In this document: positions 35,121 through 45,800 of the stretch, piece by piece
Layout: each line of letters opens with the position of its first letter
How positions within the stretch are numbered: the first letter of the stretch is position 1
From: Eunapius fragilis
Lineage: Eukaryota; Porifera; Demospongiae; Spongillida; Spongillidae
Direction: 5' to 3'
NCBI GenBank assembly: GCA_963681505.1
Contig: OY811982.1
Coordinates: 816,693 to 880,692 of the forward strand
DNA length: 64,000 nucleotides
The notes under the pieces: generated by a model
The model's input: the letters and a program-made list of their open reading frames with translations, nothing else
The model's database searches: none
What the model was told of the DNA's origin: nothing
Made by a program: the position numbers and the translations under genes

Positions 35121-35574
35121 GTTATTGGACTAACCAATAGCAATAACCAATAACTAACAAATGAGTTTTCAAATTAGTGTTAAAAAGTACACCATGCGTG
35201 ACGTCACGAGTGCTCTGCATTCTGATTGTGCGCCTAAAATCAGGCGCACACGGAACGACTGGATGTGAGCATTCTTCCAGACCCTCTTTCCACGTAGCGG
35301 TGATGTAATCCACCCGCAGCTGTGGGAACCAGGGTCTGGGTACGAGACTACTCAGATCCTGAAAAGGAACGGACTTCTCGACGTGCAAGGTATCGAGCAG
35401 ATCCTGCAAAAAAGACAGCGATATTGCCATAGTCCTGAACGTGCATCTCGCTCGGCGAAAAGAGGTAAGGTCACTCAAAGGTATGTCGTACCTTTACAAC
35501 CTCCCTCTCATATCAAGATGGATTACTTAACATTCTATACGACTCATAATCGGGTATGAATAAAAATCAATGAA

Positions 35575-35864
35575 ACAAGTAAATAAAAAACATTCTCTAT
35601 GAGATAGTTGGTGGCATATAGGATTTGAAGGCAATGGTGGTGTAAAAAGGAAGAAAACAAGAGTCTAATAATAAAGGAAAATGGAATAGTCCTATATTTA
35701 GCACATTTCTATCTGTAGGATAAAGTATGTTGTTCGTGCGCTAAACATAGGACTATTCCATTTTCCCTTATTATTAGACCCTTGTTTCATTCCTTTTTAC
35801 ACCACCATTGCCTTCAAATCCTATATGCCACCAACTTTCTAGAGAATGTTTTTTATTTACTTGT
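35575..35864. mobile_element. Fold-back element F1, copy 3
   Basis: Complete copy with ends ACAAGTAAATAAAA and TTTATTTACTTGT and the 'cctatatttagca' core. The arms have diverged from copy 1 but pair well with each other. Confidence 0.85.
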
Positions 35865-35949
35865 TTAAAGTAATAATATACATTTAGTACTGAAGCAAAA
35901 TGAAAATATTCTAATGCAATTCTCAATGGAGCATTACTTTTGATAGGAC

Positions 35950-36290
35950 AGAGCAAGTCCAAGGCGCAAAGTGTAGTGATTAAGTCATTGAAAATATGGA
36001 CAGGCAAATTTGATTTCACATTCATCAACCTCATCTAATTTGGATATGTATTTTCCGTATATAAGGTTCCCATGAAGATTGTACATTTAGATGCCTTAGA
36101 AAAAGTAAGGTATTAAAACAAAATTGTTGAGCATCGTTGTTACTTGCAACATTCAACCTTTACCTCAACATTATATCCATAGAGTCTAACACAAAACTGA
36201 TTAATTTAATAAACTTTAACGCACACTATCAACTTGTCATGAATTTTTAAAATTATGACTTCTACATGTATATAATATTAATTACTGATC
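35950..36290. repeat. Element-derived sequence, also at 62.6-63.35 kb
   Basis: Similar to 62600-62900 and again to 63020-63350 (for example around 'ttcacatcatcatc...ctaat' and 'gttgagcatc'). No frame; probably untranslated sequence of the same retroelement group. Confidence 0.5.
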
Positions 36291-36302
36291 CCCTGGTTCA
36301 CC

Positions 36303-36779
36303 ATGCTGTAACCTGCAGGCATGGGGGAGATGTGGTGGTATGGCACAATCAATTGCGTGATGTCTTTGTGGACTTCTGTCGTCGAGCACATCTGAGTGAG
36401 TGTGAAGAAGGGCCAAGGTCTTACGAGAGATCACAGCCACACCAGACCTGCAGATGTGCTCATTGCTGTGTGGGACATGGGTAAGCCTGCAGCTTTTGTC
36501 GTCACTGTAACAACTCCTTGCCCAGCCATACTAAGGGAGTCATGCAGAGCATCCTGTGCAGCTTCTATAGCAGCAGAGACCCACAAGCTACTCTCCAATG
36601 GTCCCAAATGTCAGGAATTTGGGTGGACATGCATTCCCTTAGCTGTTGAGACCTTCTGCAACTGGGGTAAGGAGGCTCACCTCACATTCTCTAGGCTGGC
36701 ATTCCACCTTGCCATCAGCATGTCCGCTACCAAACCTTATGTCTTGGCAGATATTTACTGTAGGCTGAACATCACCTAG
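36303..36779 (+). pseudogene. Retroelement C-terminal domain, frameshifted
   Basis: Two overlapping frames together give CRHGGDVVVWHNQLRDVF then RPADVLIAVWDMGKPAAF and CIPLAVETF.NWGKEA, a C-terminal pattern I know from retroelement polyproteins common in sponge and coral genomes. The final part resembles the restriction-like endonuclease region of some non-LTR elements (VET.G.W pattern). A frameshift lies near 36396-36420. Confidence 0.55.
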
Positions 36780-37364
36780 GTCAGGTCTATTTCCAGAGCC
36801 ATCTTGGCATGGGAGTTCCTGCCCTCATGACTTGACTTTATTTGTGTGTGTTATAACTTGACTTAAAAACAATGCAACATTTTGACAATCCAACCTACAT
36901 TTTAAACTGCTACAAACTAGATTTAAACTACCTATTACATTAACTTACATTTGTGAATATTACTCTTGCAATACATCCCATCTAGGTTAGGTTGAGACTA
37001 CCAAAGATTTAAAGTATAAGCCTGCCCATGGATTGAACTGGTAAGCCGGGTAGCTGAAAATGTGTACTAAGCCTCTTTGCCCCAATTGTCTAAGTCTCAA
37101 CCCCATAGTGGATGTATACCCACCCACGTGGGGTCACTGGTGTTGTGTTTGCAGGGTTTGTGCTGCTTGTGCATGCTGTGGAGCCTAATGTGGTGCTTGC
37201 CTGTCTCAATGATGCCGTGGAGAGGGAGGGTAACATAGTTCAAAAGCAGCTAATTATCCAATCTCAATTTTTAAAAATAGATCAAAACCTATTGGATGTT
37301 ATACCAGAAACATTTCAACTTTGACATCAAGATGAGTCTGGTGTAAGAACTCTACAAAGACATA
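36780..37364. other. No intact gene; shared element sequence
   Basis: The part from about 36950 is similar to 63400-63650 in the same orientation. No protein recognised. Confidence 0.45.
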
Positions 37365-37649
37365 CTAGCCTGTCCTCAAAGTCATAAATTGCAGCATATC
37401 AACTTTGAGGACCAGCACCTTTTGAGACATACGTGAATCCACAATAACAGAGCCGTAGTTATTGAAGGTGCCCACGGCATGTAATAGATGGTGGTTACTT
37501 AAATCTGCATAGTCAGAAAGACTAACAGAATCAATGTATGCAGCACAAGCATGTAGGGCCAATGAATGCATGCCCAGCCCTCCATATCGCAAACCCAGCT
37601 GTACTTGCTGTAAGGCGTGCTCGGTAAGGTCATATTCACCTTTACACAT
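37365..37649 (-). pseudogene. Reverse-transcriptase C-terminal fragment
   Basis: An open frame with LGLRYGGLGMHSLALHACAAYI, the GGLGL-type motif found after the thumb of many non-LTR reverse transcriptases. It lies opposite in strand to the neighbouring C-terminal domain, so the two are not one colinear copy. Homologous to 63642-64000. Confidence 0.5.
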
Positions 37650-38005
37650 ATTGATCAGTGTTTTTTAAACATAAGAGACACTCACCATAGACTAAATACA
37701 TTTAATTGGACATCTTTCCTAACACCTGACTCCCTTAGAGCTTATTTACACATGCAGCTAGGGGTACTGTCATAACACTACAATATGCAGGATAAGGGGA
37801 AAATGGGCTACCATTAGGGGCTGTCCCTGACCAGAGAATAATTGTTTCCAACAATTAAAGATGGATATGATATGGTTAATAAATTATATTTTCATAATTT
37901 CCAAATTCATGACTATGTGCCCAAGAGGTAAAATTTGCCAGTGTGAAACTCTATGGATAGCAAATTACACAGAACACATGCACACACTCAAACATCCACA
38001 CATGT

Positions 38006-38066
<61 letters not shown>

Positions 38067-38081
38067 AACACATACACATAC
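37650..38081. other. RTK-B intron remnant and CA repeat
   Basis: 38000-38070 is a CA microsatellite. Down to about 37800 the sequence is similar to the RTK-A intron (cagggacagcccctaatggt); below that the similarity stops. No kinase exon follows. Confidence 0.6.
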
Positions 38082-39331
38082 CTCCCTTGCACTCCTCGGC
38101 CAGTGTCTTCATCTGCAACATCAGAACATCTACTTGACTCTTCATCGCAGATTCCTTTCTGCAGACCACCGAAATGATGGCCATACTTATAACCAGGAGG
38201 AGAATTAGGCTGACTCCACCCCCTGCCACACCCCATGCCACAGTTGTGACTGGGAACTGTGTGACAGTACTTGTCACAAATGTGATACTGCCGGGTGTAT
38301 AGGACAGGGACCTGCCCACTGATACCACTACCTGAGGAGAGCAAGGGCATATGTATGAACACACATAGGTGAATTTGATGGATGATTGGTTGCAATGCCA
38401 TACAAGGTCATACCATGCCATTAGATGGTGTTTGTCTCTTCCTAGAGGAACCAGTGGACACTGCAGAGAGGTTTTGGGGAGGCTGACAGGATAGGACCTG
38501 GTGAAACATAAAAGACTGACGTGGGCCTGGGCACTAGGTCACATGGACCCCTCACGGTATCAGTAGTAGTTCCCAGGTCTATTGCACATCTCTCTCCTCC
38601 AACTGTCACCATGATCTCAGAGAGGACATCAACACTAATGATGTTCATACCCTGACATAAGGGGATCACATGACCCTCACTTATATCACTTTTATGGCTA
38701 CCATGTCTCTTACATTGATTCTTATGATCTTCACTGAACCAATCGTCTGGGTGAGATCATCTTTATTGATTGATATAAAGACGGGATTTGGGACCACTCC
38801 AATCTTCAGAGGGTCTCCAACTGGTCCAGGAGCTCCATCCATCATAATGGTGTAGTTGATACCAGGGAACAGGTACACACCTGGTCCACTGAGATCTGAA
38901 CCCAGGGGTGGGGCATAACACTTGAGAGTGGTGAACGTCTGGTTACATTTCTGAGGTGTCTGGCGCACAGAGAAAGGATAACACGACGGGAAATGAAAGC
39001 ACATTGAAGATATACCTTCAACATTCCATTTGTTATCAACTGGAAGGTAGCCTTCTGGGTAACATTGAGGTATGCTCCAGTGAAGGTCAGAATGATACCT
39101 CCACTGAGGAAGAATGAACATCATGCAATGGTATAACCATGATGTAATCTGGTTAGGGCTTACGCTGGTATGGTCTTAACAGGAAACACTGAAATGTAAT
39201 TAGGGTTGTTAGTGTATTCAAATGTGACTCCGGTATTGGTCATTTCACTGTCAATGTAGACTGTCACCAAACCAACACCTGCAACATTCTGTGCAGATGA
39301 TGTGCATGTGACCTGTGTAAGTGATGACTGC
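38082..39331 (-). CDS. RTK-B exons 12-17: membrane-proximal region and TM
   Basis: Exons homologous to RTK-A exons 11-16. The last carries the transmembrane run SLILLLVISMAIISVV followed by Cys-Arg-Lys and a juxtamembrane SQVDVLMLQMKTLAEE. Donor GTATGT at 38081. Confidence 0.78.
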
Positions 39332-42300
39332 CTGTGGAGTGTACAACAGTGGGGTCATTCTATATCGATTCAACACACATAAGTTTCATTTTTGGAAGCA
39401 TTTTTGTGGATGAGTGCAGGCTATTACCCTGTGTATATTTATGTATTATACTAACTTTTAAATATCAATTGTTCGTAAGTTATTAGGTGTGAAAAAGTTG
39501 ACCACATATGTAAACTATGCTAATTATCTTTGCGAGCGTTACAGCAGTAGCGATGGTTATTTTTCCGTGCGTACAGAACATCATGACTATCACGCTGTTT
39601 AATAAAAAAAGGAACTTCATAATTGAGCACAACGGAAAATATGTTTTTCGAGCGTAATAGTTGCCACCATTTAAAAATACACACTTTTTTTTTGGTTTTT
39701 ATTTTATTTTAATGAAAGGCTATCTGTTTGCTTGTTGTGTTTCCAATCGCAAGACGGAACGCCAAGCCGTTACTAAACTACATCGCATCGAAGCGCTCGT
39801 GTTTTAGTCTTAAAGAAACCCTTCTAATGTGTTAATTGTGCACTAAACAAACTTATAATTGGCCACACATAATGAATTTAATTACTTGATGTACAAAGAA
39901 TATTCCCCTTTTCAATGACAGCAAACTAAATACGTCTGTGTCACCCTCTCCCTCATAGTCCACCATATCACCCTCCTCCCTCATGGTCCACCATGTCACC
40001 CTCTCCCTCATGGTCCACCATGCCACCCTTCTCCCTCATGGTCCATCATGTCAACCTTCCACATGCTACACAGCACAGGAGGGTGACGTGGTGGATCATG
40101 AGGGAGGTCGGTGACACGATGGACCATGAGGGAGGAGGGTGACATCATAGTCCACCATGTCACCCTCCTCCTTCATGGCCGACCATGTCACCCTCCTCCC
40201 TCACCCCTCCCTCATGGCCCACCATGTCACCCTCCTCCCTTACCCCTCCCGTATGATCTACCTTGTCACCCTCCTCCCTCACCCCTCCCTCATGGTCCAC
40301 CATGCGACCCTCTACCTCATGGTCCACCATGTCACCCTCCTCCGACATGGTCCATCATGTCACCCTCTCCCTCATAGTCCACCATGTCACCCTCCTCCCT
40401 CATGGCCCACCATGTCACCCTCCTCCCTCATGGCCCATCATGTCACCCTCCTCCCTCACCCCTCCCACATGGTCCACCATGTCACCCTCTACCACATGGT
40501 CCACCATGTCACCCTCCTCCCTCATGGTCCATCATGTCACCCTCCACCCTCATGGTCCATCATGTCACCCTCTCCCTCATAGTCCACCATGTCACCCTCC
40601 TCCCTCATGGTCCACCATATAAACCCTCTCCCTCATGGTCCACCAAGGAGAGGGTGACACAGATGGACCATGAGGGAGGAGGGTGACATGGTGGACTATG
40701 AGGGAGGAGGGTGACATGGTGGACCATGAGGGAAGAGGGTGATATGGTGGACTATGAGGGAGAGGGTGACACAGACGTGTTTAGTTTGCAGTCATTGAAA
40801 AGGGGAATATTCTTTGTACATCAAGTAATTAAATTCATTATGTGTGGCCAATTATAAGTTTGTTTAGTGCACAATTAACACATTAGAAGGGTTTCTTTAA
40901 GACTAAAACACGAGCGCTTCGATGCGATGTAGTTTAGTAACGGCTTGGCGTTCCGTCTTGCGATTGGAAACACAACAAGCAAACAGATAGCCTTTCATTA
41001 AAATAAAATAAAAACCAAAAAAAAAGTGTGTATTTTTAAATGGTGGCAACTATTACGCTCGAAAAACATATTTTCCGTTGTGCTCAATTATGAAGTTCCT
41101 TTTTTTATTAAACAGCGTGATAGTCATGATGTTCTGTACGCACGGAAAAATAACCATTGCTACTGCTGTAACGCTCGCAAAGATAATTAGCATAGTTTAC
41201 ATATGTGGTCAACTTTTTCACACCTAATAACTTACGAACAATTGATATTTAAAAGTTAGTATAATACATAAATATACACAGGGTAATAGCCTGCACTCAT
41301 CCACAAAAATGCTTCCAAAAATTAAACTTATGTGTGTTGAATCGATATAGAATGACCCACAGTTGGTCATTGACACATCATGGTGGATGGAAACCTTCAA
41401 CTCACAATATCACACACACAGCTCCATCCAATAGTACTCCTTTCACTCCATTACCAACATTCAGGAACATTCCTCCAATCACGACATTAGTACCTCCTGA
41501 TATTGGTCCTGACTTTGGAAATACTGAAGAGATGGATGGCCTCACATATGTGTAGAGGTTGGACATTGCCTGTACCATGGTAACTGATCTATTAATAGTT
41601 ATTATCACGTTAACAGAGACATTCTGTTTTATTCCTCCAGAGGTGTATGCTCCAGTGACACACACAACCTGTGTCCCTGGTATGTACCCAACTGACTTTA
41701 CCATACAGGACACTCCTCCCACAGTCACATTAACAATGTCCCCAACTGTCACTCCAAGGTTAGTGCCTGTGATGGTCAGTCTTGTCCCTCCTCCAAATGG
41801 ACCAGAGATTGGAGAGACATAGCTCAACACAGGAGAGGGACATTGGTTTGATGTGTTGGCAAATGTTGAAGAGCAGGTCTCTGGTGCAACACACCTGCTG
41901 ATACCATTACACCATCCACAGTCATACCCAGTACCAATGTTGACAGCCAGGCAGGAGGTACACACAGGAGCAGAGAATGCAGAGCAGTCATACAGTCTCA
42001 CTGAAGATTGGAAGATTAAGGTCCAAACTTAACATCCATGTCCTCACCTTGGATGACTCCAAGAGAATCAATTGGGTACATAACTGCACCACTGTTGGTC
42101 CAAATAAGACTGATATTAGCTACCATAGCAGAGGTTCCAACAGGAAGGGAGAACTGGGGGGAGAGGTTTGATAGAGGAGATGACATTACCCACTCCTCAC
42201 CTGAGCTGCAGTATACATACACCTAATGTAGGTATCACTGATGTAGCTGGTAGGTAAAGAGGTGGCTCCATTTGGGAGTGTAATACGACATGTGTATGTG

Positions 42301-42835
42301 GATCCACTGATCTGAAGAATAGAGCATTAGAACAGTTTTAACTCGTTAACACCGGCTGTGCGAACAGAACATTTTATTGACCGTTTTTGTCTAATCGACT
42401 TTTTAAAAATGAGTCGGAAGTACTCCAATCGTCACAAAACTTCTTTTCTATAGTAATACAACTCTCCTAATGGTTTCTACAACGTAATATCTGTTTTGCA
42501 TCCTAACCTGTGTTTTTTCAAAGTCGATACCCTCTGAACGTCACCAACTTTATTCCGTGACATTTTTCAAATTAGTATACGATCTAAATACTCTAGTTCC
42601 TGCCTTAGGACCTTGAATCCTACTGTTTCTAGCTGACAAGTACTCTTCAACCAAAATGCAAAAACTAGCTTCCTGATATCAAACACAAGGTACGTATGAA
42701 TAATACAGGTCTGAGCACGATGGAAGCTTGTAGTAATCTATGTACAATAGGGCGTAAGGCCGGATGCCTCACATTATCAGTGCCTGAATTATTCCATCTT
42801 TCTATTTTTTAAATATATATCCCAGTCTCTCCCCC

Positions 42836-42866
<31 letters not shown>

Positions 42867-45800
42867 GAACTCTATGAACTAAATTGGTTATGATGTTAAC
42901 CTGCATGTTCTGTGATGCACTTTACTAGCTATGGCTTGTTCTCCATTTTCTTGAACTTAGAGTGGCTGAGATATGCTTGCATTTCTTCCTTCTTCCACTC
43001 AGTGAGGTCCTTTTCAAAATTGCGGTCTCCAAGGTTACCTTAGGTCTTTTTGACTTCTTTGGCTTGTTCCAATGCATTGGAACATTCATTCTTTATGATC
43101 GCAAAGTTGTTTTGGCTGGGACTGCTGGCCAATGCTCTGCTATACAGTACATATCGTCCCTACAACTGGAAGCTCACTGAGTTGAATCATTTTCTGCAAC
43201 TGCAGCTCAAAAAATCTAGAAAATACACCATCTGCCTGCTGAGATATTATTACCAAGATCCTTCTTCTCGTCTGCCTTACAGTACTCATGTGTTAGCCTT
43301 GTATCCTTGAATGTCAACTCTGGTTGCATACTTTTTCGTATATGAGCCCATCCTCAAAATTTAACTCAAAAGTGGCATATAATCAATTGCCATCATCCAT
43401 TAGAAAGTTAGATATTCCATCCACAGCACCAGCAATACTGAAGTCCATTATGGCCAGAAGAGTGTTAGTATTTAGCATTGCTTTGCTAAGTGCATCTCGG
43501 CATTCCATCACCCCGCTATACATGTGTTTCTCAAGCAAATCCGTGACTTGAAGTAATACCAGATGTTCTGCACACTGTGGGTACACTGCTTGCATATTTC
43601 CTCAGTGCCTCCTCATCCTCACGTTACTTCTCCAAACGTTACACTTCTCTCTGGCTTATGCCATTTTCATTCGCTTCTTGTATAACTTGCACATCAGTAC
43701 CTTCACTCAAAATCCGATAACTTGCAACTGGTTTGGAGGGTTTGTGGTGGGGTCGTATACTTATGTGACCACATCACCTACTGTAATGAGGGTGTTGGTG
43801 TGTGTGACAACAGCAACGAGACATCAGTGGCTGCCATGTATGAAGCTGAGAGAGACTGAGTAAAATTGATGCCCTGCTCACCCATAGCATTAATAAGTGA
43901 AGCCACATGGCATGAAAGAATGGGGACACATGCAGATGGCACAGCCTGTCCCAGGCAGTTATAGAACCGGTTTGCTGTTAGCCAGCAGTTGTAGCATATT
44001 GAGCAGCACAGTATTCAGATATTCCAGATATGGCAGGGATGACCTTGGATCTATATGGGGCCTTAGAATCTGGTTTCAATAAAAAAAACAGTAGTGTTAC
44101 TGAGGGGTTTCTCCATTAGTGCAACAGCAAGCTGCTTGGGTGTAGAAAATTCCTTCCACCATTTCCCTGCACCAGATATGCTTCAATGTGGGACTGTTAA
44201 TGCGAGAAATGTATATCACACACATCCTTGCCACACTATTCCTCTCATTGCCAATAGTTTGAGCCCTGCAGCCGAGAACACACGAGGCAACGTTCCTGGT
44301 ACCAGTAAAAAACTATCCTCCCCTGCATAACTATGTGCATGAGGACACAGACAGCACCACGCGTTCCCATATCACAATTATTACACCCAGGTTTCTTGTG
44401 CTTCTCAGAGCATGAAAGTGACAAACTTGTCCACCCCAAGTGGAAAGCTAACAAAATTATGTCACCATACATGTCTGGGTCTGGGGACAGTACATGTAGT
44501 TTTGAGTTTTAAATGAATGAAAACTAAGCGAATCATTAACACATTGTACGATATGATCTCAACATTAGCATAAACGCATAATAAAATATTTCGAAATCCG
44601 CTTTAGAAATAAGTGCACTTGCCTGCCCACGATGAGAACAGCATCTCTTAAGATGCATAATGATTTGCCACCAATGAAGGTACAAGATTAAATACTATAT
44701 CAACTATTTCATCAATGGGTGGACTATTAAAAAAAAAATAGCTCGAAAAAATTATTCCTATTCATTTTCTGAATGGTGAGTTCGACATAAAAAAATGTCG
44801 GATTCTTATGGATCTGGTTTTAAGCATGTCATTTATGATACTACACATTCCATACCAGTGAGGGAAGGTTCTTTGTGTTCAGCACCAGTCCACTGCTGAC
44901 TGTTACTGGTAACAGGTAGGTTCCATTGAGTAGAGATGGACACGCGCCTAAATATGTCTGGTTCACCTGATGTTAGAATTGGTTGCATATGACATATCAC
45001 TGAGGAGACGCCTCAACTTACAGAGATGACATTAGTACAAGATGAGGTCACTGCAGTACATCTCATCTCCATATTACACCACACACACACACCATCACTC
45101 TGGAGACAGCTGCTACAACTGTAGAGAAAAATTTACATTTATATAATTAAATAACTACTTACCTTGTGGCTGCAGCACAGTTATATGTGTTCAGTTTAGC
45201 AGCAGCAAATAAAATGTTTAGACTTGAAATGCCAAAGCCAACATTTACCACTGGAAATTCATATATCATCACATCACATGACCATCATGTGCACACAGCC
45301 CAATGTCCACATACCCAGCCACTTTGGGACATTCAGTTGAGATATAGCACCAGTGATGTTGGATGTGAAGGTGGTCTGGTTGACCTCTGAGTATGGTACT
45401 GAGATGGTCACGCCACTATCTGTGGCCAACAAACATAAGAAGCTCTCTCCAGTTAGTAAGGGAGGAAGACCAGAACTGATTGTGAGAGTTATCTAATATT
45501 GGTATGAAAAAGTGATGATAAGATATGTATGACAATAAATTTTCCTTGCATTTGTTGGCATTTCCAGTACAAACTTGGTTGGGGTCACACTGGTGTTGGA
45601 GAGACATAAGCTTGTGCCACCCTGTACCCATCTTGTTGACACTGTGCTATTCTGACACTGTGACCTCCGAGAACACTTCTGCTCCACAGTACACCATCCA
45701 CACAGAGGGTTCACATTAGCTGCACAGCTCAGACAGTCAGTGAAACAGAAACACTGCTCTATGGGAACTTGGACCACCTATGGGGGAAGAGGGGGAGGAG

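Larger units (their letters stand above)
30130..35350. mobile_element. Two-gene TIR transposon: transposase plus RecQ-like helicase
   Basis: Inverted ends of about 95 bp, 30130-30228 and 35249-35345, are nearly identical (TCGTACCCAGACCCTGG ... CATCCAGTCGTTCCG). The right end extends to TAGTCTCG, while the left end is slightly eroded. Inside are two convergent multi-exon genes and little else: a DUF6589-like protein (+) and a superfamily 2 helicase (-). The small TAGTCTCG elements at 12831, 22909, 47192 and 48482 share the ends and are likely its passengers. A helicase-bearing lineage of Academ transposons (AcademH) is a known precedent for such a pairing; membership is not established. Confidence 0.75.

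Noticed and set aside
40111-40686. His/Pro-rich frames
   Set aside because: Minisatellite at the centre of a fold-back element, open in several phases.
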